Assembly: GCF_017114945.1 (NCBI RefSeq) | Contig: NZ_JABXKQ010000152.1 | Span: 1-55,213, forward strand | Length of the DNA stretch: 55,213 nt | Origin: Nostoc sp. JL34 | Lineage (GTDB): Bacteria > Cyanobacteriota > Cyanobacteriia > Cyanobacteriales > Nostocaceae | Reading direction: 5' to 3' | Shown here: piece after piece, positions 18,344 through 26,775 of the stretch | Layout of the letters: every line of letters begins with the position of its first letter | Position numbering within the stretch: the stretch's first letter is position 1 | Position numbers and translations under genes: made by a program | The notes under the pieces: model-generated | Seen by the model: only the letters and a program-made list of their open reading frames with translations | The model's database searches: none | Told to the model about the DNA's origin: nothing

Positions 18344-19126
18344 ATGTCAAATGTATTGACTGTTTCTCCTGATGATATTCTTGACCACATAAAGCTTTCT
18401 TGCCAAATACCTAGCGTATTGGAGGCGATCGCAACTCGAAAAATTGTTGAATATGAAGCAAAAAAGGCAGGTATTCAAATTGGTTTAGAAGAACTGCAAC
18501 ACGCAGCAGATAGCCTGCGTTTAGCCAACCGACTGATCAAAGCAGAAGATACCTGGACATGGTTAGAAAAATATCATCTTTCTCTAGACGACTTTGAAGC
18601 AATAGCCGAAACCAACCTACTATCTGCCAAATTGGCAAATCATTTATTTGCAGAAAAAGTCGAACCGTTTTTTTATGCCCACCAACTCGATTACGTTGGA
18701 GCAGTAACCTATGAAGTTGTATTGGATGATGAAGATTTAGCTCTAGAACTATTTTATGCGCTGCAAGAAGGCGAAATTAGTTTTCAAGAAATCGCTCGTC
18801 AATACATTCAAAATACCGAAATACGCCGGGCTGGAGGATATCAAGGAATACGTCTCCGCACCGATTTTAGACCAGAGATTGCAGCAGCCATCTTTGCCGC
18901 TAGTCCCCCACAAATTCTCAAGCCAATAACTACTCCAAAAGGAGTGCATATAATTGCAGTTGAGGAAATCATTAAACCTCAATTAGACGAACAGCGGCGA
19001 CTGAAAATTATCGGAGACTTGTTTGCTAATTGGTTAAAGGCACAAATTGCCGCTATGGAAATAGTGACAAAGCTCACAAAGAATGTCATCCCTCAAGTAT
19101 CTAAAGATGTGTTAATACAGGCTTAA
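18344..19126 (+). CDS. Parvulin-type peptidyl-prolyl isomerase linked to the exporter
   Basis: 260 residues; GGAGGA lies about 10 bases before the ATG. An N-terminal helical, SurA-like region (about 1-115) is followed by a PpiC-like rotamase domain (about 120-215). That domain is recognisable by FQEIARQY, RRAGGYQGIRLR and PPQILKPITTPKGVHIIAVEE. There is no signal peptide, so it should be cytoplasmic. In cyanobacteria such proteins are often encoded next to C39/HlyD exporters. A likely role is to keep peptide substrates export-ready, but this is inference from the neighbourhood. Confidence 0.85.
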   Translation: MSNVLTVSPDDILDHIKLSCQIPSVLEAIATRKIVEYEAKKAGIQIGLEELQHAADSLRLANRLIKAEDTWTWLEKYHLSLDDFEAIAETNLLSAKLANHLFAEKVEPFFYAHQLDYVGAVTYEVVLDDEDLALELFYALQEGEISFQEIARQYIQNTEIRRAGGYQGIRLRTDFRPEIAAAIFAASPPQILKPITTPKGVHIIAVEEIIKPQLDEQRRLKIIGDLFANWLKAQIAAMEIVTKLTKNVIPQVSKDVLIQA

Positions 19127-19355
19127 GTCTGCTTCTAAAAAATGGTTAACAGTCAGTTGTCAGTTATTTTTATAGATATTACTGACATCTGACTACTTAG
19201 GTTTTTTTACCTCTTCGTTTGCCATTTTTTCTTACCTGCGTAGACTTACAGTATGGACAATGCACAGTAAAATGCCTCAATTCATCCTCTATTATGCAAC
19301 GCCGAAGCGATTAAGTACTTATAGAATTCGCGCTCAACTATAAGTCCTTTTCGCC

Positions 19356-22300
19356 TTAATGCTCAATTGCCCCTAAGGCTTTCAGAGTAGCTTTTTGAGC
19401 TTCAGTCAATCCCATTGCTCCTTTGATATTCATGCCTTCATAAAGACGATCGGCCATCAACGTTTTGATACAGCGTCCTGTTGTTACATCCCACAGCTTA
19501 ATCGTGCGATCGTGACTGCCACTTAATAAAATTTGACCATCAAAGCTAAATACCACTGAAGCAACCCAACGTGTATGCTCTTGCAAGACCTGAAGGCACT
19601 GCCCTGTTTGTAGATTCCATAGTCGAATAGTCTGATCGTTACTGCCACTTGCCAAAGTTTGACCATCTGGGCTGATGGCAAGAGTCCAAACACCACCTGT
19701 ATGCCCCTGCAACACCCGCAGACATTCTCCGGTTTGCAGATCCCAAAGACGAATAGTGTGGTCAAAACTGCCACTTGCCAGCCGTTGACCGCTAGGATCG
19801 AATGCCACTCCATAAAGTCCGCCAGCGTGACCCTGTAATATCCGCAGACATTTCCCGGTTTGCAAATTCCAAAGACGAATTGTGTGGTCAAAACTACCAC
19901 TTGCTAGCCGTTGACCGCTAGGATCGAAGGCGATGGGCCAAACACCGCTTTCATGACCGCGCAGCACCCACAAACAGTGATGAGTCTGCACATCCCATAA
20001 TCGCACGGTGCGATCGTAACTACTGCTTGCCAGGGTTTGCCCCTTTGGATTGAATAGAACTGCCTTCACAGGTTCAGTATGACCTGATGACCATTGATTG
20101 AGATGTCCTGTTTGCACATCCCAGACTGAAATCGATAAGCGATCCTGTCCATTGGTCGCCAAACTTTGACCATCGGGGCTAAAGCTTACAGATGAAGCCC
20201 AATTGGTCACTTTGTAGAAGGTTTTGTAGGGACGTGGTGGTAAATTGTCATTAACCTGCAAATGCCACAGGTGGATGGCTTCATCCTGACTGCCACTGGC
20301 GAACATTTGACCGTTGGAGCTGAGGCTCAGGGAGCGAATACCACTATTGTATCCGCGCAACGTTTTCAGGCTTTGCCCGCTTTGTAGATTCCACACCCGC
20401 ACCGTTTGGTCTTGAGTTGCACTTGCCAATAGTTGACCATCGCCACTGATGGCAATTGCAAAAACTTCGTTGGTATCACCGCTAAGAACGTTGATACATT
20501 GTTCATCTTGGACATTCCAAAAGCGCAGAGTACCATCGTCACTTCCACTCGCCAAAATATCACCATTCGGGCTAAACGCAATACTCCAAACCCAATTGGT
20601 ATGTCCATGCAATACCTTGACATGAGGATTTGATTGACGATCGCCTTTGTGAAGTTGCCCACTCCACAGGCGAATAGAGCGATCGTGACTGCCACTAGCC
20701 AGCAATTGACCATCCGGGCTGTAGCGCACACAACGAACTCCATCCGTATGCCCCTCTAACACCCCTAGGCAGTTGCCATTCACGACATGCCAAAGCCGAA
20801 TGGAGGTATCTTTGCTACCACTAGCTAAGGTTTGATTGTCAGGAGAGAAGTGAACCGAGTAAACATTTTTTGTGTGTCCCTGCAAAACATGAAGACATTG
20901 CCCCTGTAAATTCCACACTCGCACCGTTTGATCGTCGCCGCCACTGGCTAATCGTTGACCGTTAGGGCTAAAGCTCACTGACCAGACACACCCGATATGT
21001 CCCGTAAATATCCGCAGGCACTGACCGCTTTGGACATCCCACAACCTTACTGAAGCATCACTACTACAGCTAGCTAATGTTTTGCCATCGGGACTAAAGG
21101 CAATCGACCACACCCAACCCGTGTGTCCTTCAAAGGTAGCTAATAGTTGAGTTGTAGTAATATGCCAAAGATACACCAAGCCGTTTGAATCGCCGACTGC
21201 GACGATTTGACCGTCTGGGCTGATGTCGATGGAGACTGCAATCCCTAATGTCTCTGAAAAGATGGACTTGGTTAAATCGGCATTTTGAAAATTGACCCCT
21301 GCCAAATTGACCTGCCGCAAGTCGGCTTGCTGCACCACTAGCTCAGAAAAGTTAGAACCACACAAATCCACTTGCAGTTGTACTAGAAGATTGATCAGGT
21401 TGCCTGCGAGATATCCTGATTTTTGGCGCTGCATCAGTAGTTGTCTTGCTCTCGTCTCAATTGCTGACACACTCCCAAAACGAGACAGGAGTCGCTCAAT
21501 TACAGGTTGCACAATTAGCCGCAATTGCGTTTCTCGCACATAATCTTTCGCCTGGACTCGAATCAAGGCATGAGTTCGCAGAAAATCAATCTGAGAAGTC
21601 TCAAATTCTTTACAAACCTGCTGAATGAATCGTTCAGTGACAAATTCCATTACAACTGGTTGCGAGAAAAATAACTTATCCGTTTTTTCCAGCAACGATC
21701 GCCTCAGCAGTGAGTTAATTAAATTGGGTAGACTCTGCTGACAGACAAGATCGACAACATTTTCCCGGATTTCTGCAATTGAGACTGGCTCACGATGAAT
21801 CGCCTGCCAGAACATCGCTCTCTGTTCGTTATTGGGTAAGCGATCGAACTGACGACCGAGTAAATGGCGGATGTCTTCAAATATAGAAATCCCCCGATCG
21901 AGATAAGTTAAAACCTCTGCAATGCTGCCGTTAAATAAATCTAGGGTGGCGGCTGCCACTAGCTTCAGCGCTAGGGGGTTGCCACCATAATGGTTAATTA
22001 GGGTATTCCATTCTGCTTGTGAACCCGTAAACGCTCCCTTTTTTCGGAAGATGGCGCGTCCATCATCGGGTGTGAGTCCACTCAAGAGTAGCGATCGCAC
22101 TACGCCATCTTCATCTGACATCAGGGCAATTTCGCGTGGCTTTTCTCGACTTGTCAGCAACAAACAACTTTTGTGGGGAGTTTCTCCAATTGTTCTGAGC
22201 AATTGTCCGTAATCTTCATAGCCGAGTCGCCACTGTCCCACCTGTTCGCTGTGCAGAAGAATTTCGGCATTATCCAGAATCAATAGACAACGATGCGATC

Positions 22301-22970
22301 GCAAATACTGCATCAATTTAGAGAACTTTTCATTCAGCGTGGTGGGAATAACTGGATCTTCCCCCTGAATCGGCATGAAAAATTTCAGTATGCTGGTTAA
22401 AAGTTCGTCCAACGGTGGCGCATTGCAAAGACTTCGCCAAACCACCATTTCAAATTCTGCCTGCATTTGCAGCGCAGCCTTGATGGCGATCGTACTTTTG
22501 CCAATGCCACCGATCCCCTGTAAGCCAACAACGCGGCACTGCTCAGAAATTATCCACTGCCATAGTTGCGCCAGTTCTGTTTCACGACCATAAAACACCG
22601 ATACATCCCCAGCATTGTCCCAATCTTGTTGGGAATTTGCTCGTTGGATTGACAATGCTAATGGTGCAATGGGGGATGTAAAATCTGTCTTGGTTAATTC
22701 CAGCCCAAATCCCCGGAAAAGATATTCTAATGATTGGCGATCTACCCCTAGTTCACGCTTGAAAATCCGGGCGAGAGTATTGAGTGAAAGTCCAGTGCGA
22801 TCGCTAATTTCTTCTTGTGTGAAGTGCTTGCCCCAGGTTTCTTTAGCTTCCGCCTGCCCCTTTGCCGCTTGAAATCGCTGCCACCCCAAAGGCGATACAA
22901 TTACTCCTCTCACCCGCCCATAAGGGGAGCTACCGCGCCTAAATTTTGTCACATTGGAGTCCACAGGCAA
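19356..22970 (-). CDS. HTH / NB-ARC / 14-repeat WD40 protein (STAND family)
   Basis: 1204 residues if it starts at TTG 22970 (a GTG follows at 22964; no early ATG). Order: HTH-like region (about 50-80, EEISDRTGLSLNTLARI); NB-ARC ATPase with P-loop at 152-160 (GIGGIGKST); a helical region (about 430-540); a short pentapeptide-like stretch (ADLRQVNLAGVNFQNADL); then 14 WD40 repeats to the end. Fourteen blades would make two seven-bladed propellers. STAND proteins switch by nucleotide-driven oligomerisation, and the WD40 part senses a partner. Function here is unknown; defence or signalling roles are known in the family. Blades 11 and 12 are nearly identical. Confidence 0.9.
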   Translation of the reverse strand: MPVDSNVTKFRRGSSPYGRVRGVIVSPLGWQRFQAAKGQAEAKETWGKHFTQEEISDRTGLSLNTLARIFKRELGVDRQSLEYLFRGFGLELTKTDFTSPIAPLALSIQRANSQQDWDNAGDVSVFYGRETELAQLWQWIISEQCRVVGLQGIGGIGKSTIAIKAALQMQAEFEMVVWRSLCNAPPLDELLTSILKFFMPIQGEDPVIPTTLNEKFSKLMQYLRSHRCLLILDNAEILLHSEQVGQWRLGYEDYGQLLRTIGETPHKSCLLLTSREKPREIALMSDEDGVVRSLLLSGLTPDDGRAIFRKKGAFTGSQAEWNTLINHYGGNPLALKLVAAATLDLFNGSIAEVLTYLDRGISIFEDIRHLLGRQFDRLPNNEQRAMFWQAIHREPVSIAEIRENVVDLVCQQSLPNLINSLLRRSLLEKTDKLFFSQPVVMEFVTERFIQQVCKEFETSQIDFLRTHALIRVQAKDYVRETQLRLIVQPVIERLLSRFGSVSAIETRARQLLMQRQKSGYLAGNLINLLVQLQVDLCGSNFSELVVQQADLRQVNLAGVNFQNADLTKSIFSETLGIAVSIDISPDGQIVAVGDSNGLVYLWHITTTQLLATFEGHTGWVWSIAFSPDGKTLASCSSDASVRLWDVQSGQCLRIFTGHIGCVWSVSFSPNGQRLASGGDDQTVRVWNLQGQCLHVLQGHTKNVYSVHFSPDNQTLASGSKDTSIRLWHVVNGNCLGVLEGHTDGVRCVRYSPDGQLLASGSHDRSIRLWSGQLHKGDRQSNPHVKVLHGHTNWVWSIAFSPNGDILASGSDDGTLRFWNVQDEQCINVLSGDTNEVFAIAISGDGQLLASATQDQTVRVWNLQSGQSLKTLRGYNSGIRSLSLSSNGQMFASGSQDEAIHLWHLQVNDNLPPRPYKTFYKVTNWASSVSFSPDGQSLATNGQDRLSISVWDVQTGHLNQWSSGHTEPVKAVLFNPKGQTLASSSYDRTVRLWDVQTHHCLWVLRGHESGVWPIAFDPSGQRLASGSFDHTIRLWNLQTGKCLRILQGHAGGLYGVAFDPSGQRLASGSFDHTIRLWDLQTGECLRVLQGHTGGVWTLAISPDGQTLASGSNDQTIRLWNLQTGQCLQVLQEHTRWVASVVFSFDGQILLSGSHDRTIKLWDVTTGRCIKTLMADRLYEGMNIKGAMGLTEAQKATLKALGAIEH

Positions 22971-23369
22971 GTAGGTAGTGCTAGAGGGTAGAGCAAGTCT
23001 TTTTCTGCGGGATGCTTCATCTTGACGTAGCCTGCACTTGGCGCTGACGAAAAGTTTAGTGAGTGCAAAGGAGGCGAGCTTTTTTTATCCCTACTGAAGA
23101 ATATCACGCTTGGTGTCTGTTCGCTCGTGATGAAATGAGTAGAACTTCCATACTAAATTACAGCCGAATTCAGAAGGAAAACAGGCTTTCTCCTTAGCTA
23201 ATAAACAAAGTTTATGTATTTCAAGCTTCTTGAAATCCCCTGTAAGTTGCATCTTAACTCAAATAACTTGAGTGTTCTTAATTGAATGAAAGTTGAACAA
23301 TGAAGCATAACCAACATCACTAACCCAGACTTAAAGCTTCCAAACTCAACAAACATAGCACTCACAATC
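22971..23369. other. Divergent intergenic region
   Basis: 400 bases between the WD40 gene and the SDR gene. GGAGGCGAGCTTTTTTTATCCC near 23071-23092 contains a T-run without a clear stem. No gene seen. Confidence 0.4.
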
Positions 23370-24116
23370 ATGAAAAAACTTGAAGGAAAAATTGCAGTCG
23401 TTACGGGCGCATCCAAAGGAATCGGTGCTTCTATTGCCAAACATCTGGCAGATGAAGGTGCAGCTGTTGTTGTCAATTACTCCTCCAGCAAAGAAGCAGC
23501 CGATCGCGTTGTTGCTGAAATTGCCAGCGCAGGTGGAAAAGCCGTTGCAGTGCAGGCAAATGTTGCAAAAAAGGCAGATATCGAACATCTATTTGCAGAG
23601 GTAAAAAAGATATTTGGCACACTTGATATTTTGGTGAATAACGCTGGTATCTACGAGAACTTGCCGATTGAAAATATTACTGAAGAACACTTCCACAAGC
23701 AGTTCGATCTCAATGTCCTGGGACTAATCCTGACTTCTCAAGAAGCCATCAAGCACTTTGGCTCGACAGGTGGCAGTATCATCAACATTAGTTCAGTTGT
23801 AAGTACTCTTTCACCAGCGAACGGCACGGTTTATAACGCCACCAAAGCGGCTGTCGATGCCGTGACGAGGACTCTGGCAAAAGAACTAGGAAAGCGCAAT
23901 ATCCGTGTAAATTCGCTAAACCCTGGTTTAATCGAAACGGAAGGAACACATGAAATGACGGGATTTCTCGAATTCCGCAAAGTTATCGAATCACAGACTT
24001 CGCTTGGTCGTATTGGACAGCCGCAAGATATTGCACCTGCTGCCGTCTTTCTTGCCTCCTCCGATTCAGGATGGATGACTGGCGAAACGCTATATATCAC
24101 GGGTGGTCTTCGCTGA
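23370..24116 (+). CDS. Short-chain dehydrogenase/reductase (SDR)
   Basis: 248 residues, classical SDR length. Cofactor motif TGASKGIG (about 13-20), structural NNAG (about 91-94), catalytic Ser in NISSVVS, and catalytic YNATK (Y-x-x-x-K, about 155-159) followed by PGLIETEGT. Closest in style to 3-oxoacyl-ACP reductase or glucose-1-dehydrogenase-like SDRs; the substrate cannot be told. Probably NADP(H)-dependent, cytosolic. The alpha/beta hydrolase gene follows at ~100 bases on the same strand. A piece of a second SDR gene lies at 25060. Confidence 0.92.
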   Translation: MKKLEGKIAVVTGASKGIGASIAKHLADEGAAVVVNYSSSKEAADRVVAEIASAGGKAVAVQANVAKKADIEHLFAEVKKIFGTLDILVNNAGIYENLPIENITEEHFHKQFDLNVLGLILTSQEAIKHFGSTGGSIINISSVVSTLSPANGTVYNATKAAVDAVTRTLAKELGKRNIRVNSLNPGLIETEGTHEMTGFLEFRKVIESQTSLGRIGQPQDIAPAAVFLASSDSGWMTGETLYITGGLR

Positions 24117-24220
24117 TTTCTATCAGATTGCTTTTGAGGTCACTTGATTAGCAAGGACTTCATTTCAATCCAATCATGCATGAAGACAACACCGCCGATC
24201 CCATAGCAAGGAGTTTACAG

Positions 24221-25033
24221 ATGTTACCCAAAAATTCCACCAGGAGTTTGATCGTCTTTGTTCATGGACTTTGGCTTCATGCAGAGTCTTGGAACAATTG
24301 GATCGAGTTCTTTTATGAGAACGGCTACGATGCGATCGCAGTTAGCTGGCCAGGAGATTCTAAGACCACTGAGGCAACTCGCAAAAACGCTACTGCCGTC
24401 GCGGGCTATGGCGTAACCGAAATTGCTGACTACATTGCTGGACAGATCGAGGCGTTAGATCGCAAACCCATTCTCATCGGCCATTCCTTCGGCGGATTGC
24501 TCGTACAGAATCTACTCGGACGGGATCTCGCCACTGCTGCGATCGCTATCGACCCTGCTGCACCTCGCGGTGTGCCCGATCTGCCACTCTCAGCGTTGAA
24601 GTCCGCATTCCCAGTTCTGAGCAATCCCTGCAATTTTTGGCACGCCGTATCACTGACTGAACAGCAATTTCGCTTCGGCTTCACCAACGCCGTCTCGGAG
24701 CAGGAAGCTAGGGAATTGTATGCAAAGTACGCGATGCCAGCCCCTGGTCGTCCGCTGTTCCAGGCTGCCAGTGCAACCCTCAACCCAAATTCAGCGACCA
24801 GGGTAAATGTAACAAACGCCACCCGTGGGCCATTGCTGCTGATCGCCGGCGCAAAGGACAACACAGCCCCGACAGTGATGGTCAGAAGTACGCTCAAGTT
24901 GTATCGGAAAAAGTCGAAGGCTGTAACTGAATTTCAGGAGTTCGCCAATCGTGGACACTCGCTCACCATCGACAGTGGCTGGCGGGAACTCGCCGAATAC
25001 AGTCTGGACTGGTTACAGTCTAAGCACCTCTGA
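24221..25033 (+). CDS. Alpha/beta hydrolase
   Basis: 270 residues from ATG 24221, chosen because AAGGAG lies 7 bases before it; the earlier ATG at 24176 has no such site. The oxyanion region is FVHGLWLHAESW, the nucleophile elbow GHSFGGL, the Asp probably in AGAKDNTAP and the His in NRGHSLT. Substrate unknown; the family includes esterases and haloperoxidase-like enzymes. GC content is visibly higher than in the neighbours, which suggests horizontal acquisition, perhaps together with the SDR. The two genes may form a two-gene unit. Confidence 0.88.
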   Translation: MLPKNSTRSLIVFVHGLWLHAESWNNWIEFFYENGYDAIAVSWPGDSKTTEATRKNATAVAGYGVTEIADYIAGQIEALDRKPILIGHSFGGLLVQNLLGRDLATAAIAIDPAAPRGVPDLPLSALKSAFPVLSNPCNFWHAVSLTEQQFRFGFTNAVSEQEARELYAKYAMPAPGRPLFQAASATLNPNSATRVNVTNATRGPLLLIAGAKDNTAPTVMVRSTLKLYRKKSKAVTEFQEFANRGHSLTIDSGWRELAEYSLDWLQSKHL

Positions 25034-25059
25034 GCGGACGGCGGGATTTATTTGCCAAC

Positions 25060-25116
25060 ATTATTGAACCACAGACTCTTCTCGGTCGTATCGGACAACC
25101 GCAGGATATCGCCTGC
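25060..25116 (+). pseudogene. Fragment of a second SDR gene
   Basis: Translates as IIEPQTLLGRIGQPQDIA, matching VIESQTSLGRIGQPQDIA of the SDR encoded at 23370. DNA identity is only partial, so this is a relic of a related gene and not a fresh duplication. It is bounded by unrelated sequence on both sides. Confidence 0.8.
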
Positions 25117-25230
25117 CTATATTCCGCTCTTTGGAGAATGGAGAAATAATTAAAAATCTGGCTGAGGAATAGCTCATGGGGAAACCCTCATGAGCAAATA
25201 GCGTGCGGATTCTAACAGTGTAGGAGTATG

Positions 25231-25539
25231 TCACTTTGGACTACGTTTAGTACTACCCCCTTGAATCCAGGTTGACTCTAGTTTAAAAAGTCCTAAATTC
25301 CCATAATCAGTTTGATGACGGTTTGTTTTGCGAAATAGGCAGTTGTTTTTGATTAATCGAATGTAGGTGCGGCAGGGTATATATTCGAGAGGATTGTAAC
25401 CACCAAAACGTAAAATTAAGACACAAGCCCAGGAATATTTGCCGACGGAAACAGCTTTGACTATCTGTTTCAATTCTTCATGAGTAAAGTTTAATTTGCG
25501 ATTTAATTGTTCATTAGACTGGGAAAGTTCTTGAGTCAT
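25231..25539 (-). CDS. HetP-like protein
   Basis: 102 residues; GAGGT lies 8 bases before the ATG. The central block (about 18-67) with GKYSWACVLILRFGGYNPLE and YIPCRTYIRLIKNN matches the conserved core of HetP, a small protein promoting commitment to heterocyst development in Anabaena, and of its paralogues. The C-terminal ~35 residues are variable. It is the last gene of a minus-strand run, 65 bases after the HopA1-like gene. Which HetP paralogue it is cannot be told; the true hetP usually sits next to hetC, which is not so here. A role in controlling cell-type-specific peptide production is speculative. Confidence 0.85.
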   Translation of the reverse strand: MTQELSQSNEQLNRKLNFTHEELKQIVKAVSVGKYSWACVLILRFGGYNPLEYIPCRTYIRLIKNNCLFRKTNRHQTDYGNLGLFKLESTWIQGGSTKRSPK

Positions 25540-25604
25540 ATAATTACCTCGTGAGCGAAAATATAATCTTAAAATCAGGAATCAAGAGGATCATGTCCAG
25601 GAGT

Positions 25605-26696
25605 TCAGAGATTCAAGGAAGTGTAAATATCATCCGAATTGGCATTGAGGTAAGGACGTTGTAATTCAATTTCCCACAACGAGAAATGTCTGACAATTGC
25701 TGCCATCCTATCTGCTGGCGTATGATTCCCTAGATGCCAAGCCTCAAGCAAACCATTAGCAACAATTTGGCAGCGGTTTGTACCAAAACTTTCTTGGTCA
25801 CCAAATTTGCGGTCTGGTTCTTCAGCGATCGCCATCCCTGGTGCTACCATCTTAGTAAATAAAGGTACTTGCTCCTGAAAATGCAATTGGTTTTCTCTAT
25901 ATACCCTCTCTAAGACTGGATGAACAAGTTCATAGTGTTTTTTGTCAAAATAAAGCACTGCTGAGTCGTAACGCCCATAATCGGAAGGGTTGTACAATGC
26001 TTTAAATGAGAAAGCAATGGATATAGCATTGAGTTGGGTAGTCAAACTATTCATGACTGCAACTGAACCTTCTGGGGTCAAATTGAAGTAGACACGTACC
26101 AGAGTTTGATAATTTCGAGGCATAGCTGCATTCGCAATTGCCATATAAAATCCGTTTTGTACCAAATTTTTAGGCATTTTGACTGCTACCGAGTCACCGA
26201 TATTAGCAGCTTGTTGTAAGATATTGGGTTCAATGTGCAGCCTCAAACCGTTCTTATGCACCACCAAAGTACCATCTATGTCTTCTTTTAGAACCAGCCA
26301 ATCATGATTCCAGTAACCTAGACCTCTGTTATTTTCATGTAAGCGATCGTAAAAAGCTATATCTACGCCGAATAACGTATTGTTTTCGAGATTTTGGTTC
26401 AAAGCCAAATTTGTTGCTGCTGCATTGGATGACAAAAGACTTTTCGACGAGCCGTTGTAGTAGAGAGCGTAAAGTAAACTACGTAGTTGATAACTCAAAA
26501 ACTTATTTTGGAAATCTAGAGATAATTGCTGAAAGTGAGGGACTACCGATTCTGGTACTTCCACTGCCTCAAAGTCTGGATGTCTAATACAATAGTGGGA
26601 CTGGATTTCAACCTGATGAACAATATCTTGTAGTGATGTCTGCAATGACTCTGGAATATCTGACAGTTGATTTGCCAGCGAATCTAATAGTTGCAT
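25605..26696 (-). CDS. HopA1-family protein, candidate RiPP dehydration (lyase) enzyme
   Basis: 363 residues, soluble; AGGA precedes the ATG. It resembles the HopA1 effector family, recognisable by NRGLGYWNHDWLV, VRVYFNLTPEGSVAVMN, DSAVLYFDKKHYELVHPVLERVY and FGTNRCQIVANGLLEAW. In actinobacteria, HopA1-domain proteins work with an APH-like kinase (TvaD with TvaC in thioviridamide; the class V lanthipeptide synthetases). They eliminate phosphate from phospho-Ser/Thr to give dehydroamino acids. The gene directly upstream here (79-base gap) is such a kinase. Free-standing HopA1-like proteins of unknown role also occur in cyanobacteria, so the assignment rests on context. Confidence 0.8.
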   Translation of the reverse strand: MQLLDSLANQLSDIPESLQTSLQDIVHQVEIQSHYCIRHPDFEAVEVPESVVPHFQQLSLDFQNKFLSYQLRSLLYALYYNGSSKSLLSSNAAATNLALNQNLENNTLFGVDIAFYDRLHENNRGLGYWNHDWLVLKEDIDGTLVVHKNGLRLHIEPNILQQAANIGDSVAVKMPKNLVQNGFYMAIANAAMPRNYQTLVRVYFNLTPEGSVAVMNSLTTQLNAISIAFSFKALYNPSDYGRYDSAVLYFDKKHYELVHPVLERVYRENQLHFQEQVPLFTKMVAPGMAIAEEPDRKFGDQESFGTNRCQIVANGLLEAWHLGNHTPADRMAAIVRHFSLWEIELQRPYLNANSDDIYTSLNL

Positions 26697-26775
26697 AAGA
26701 TTTTCCTGTCAATGATGTAGAGAGATTAGGGACAGACAAACAAAAAATGTTTGCGTCCCCTCTTTGACTTTGAAT

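Noticed and set aside
24430..24897. 155-codon frame antisense to the alpha/beta hydrolase
   Set aside because: The sense frame has complete catalytic motifs; long antisense frames are expected in GC-richer DNA.
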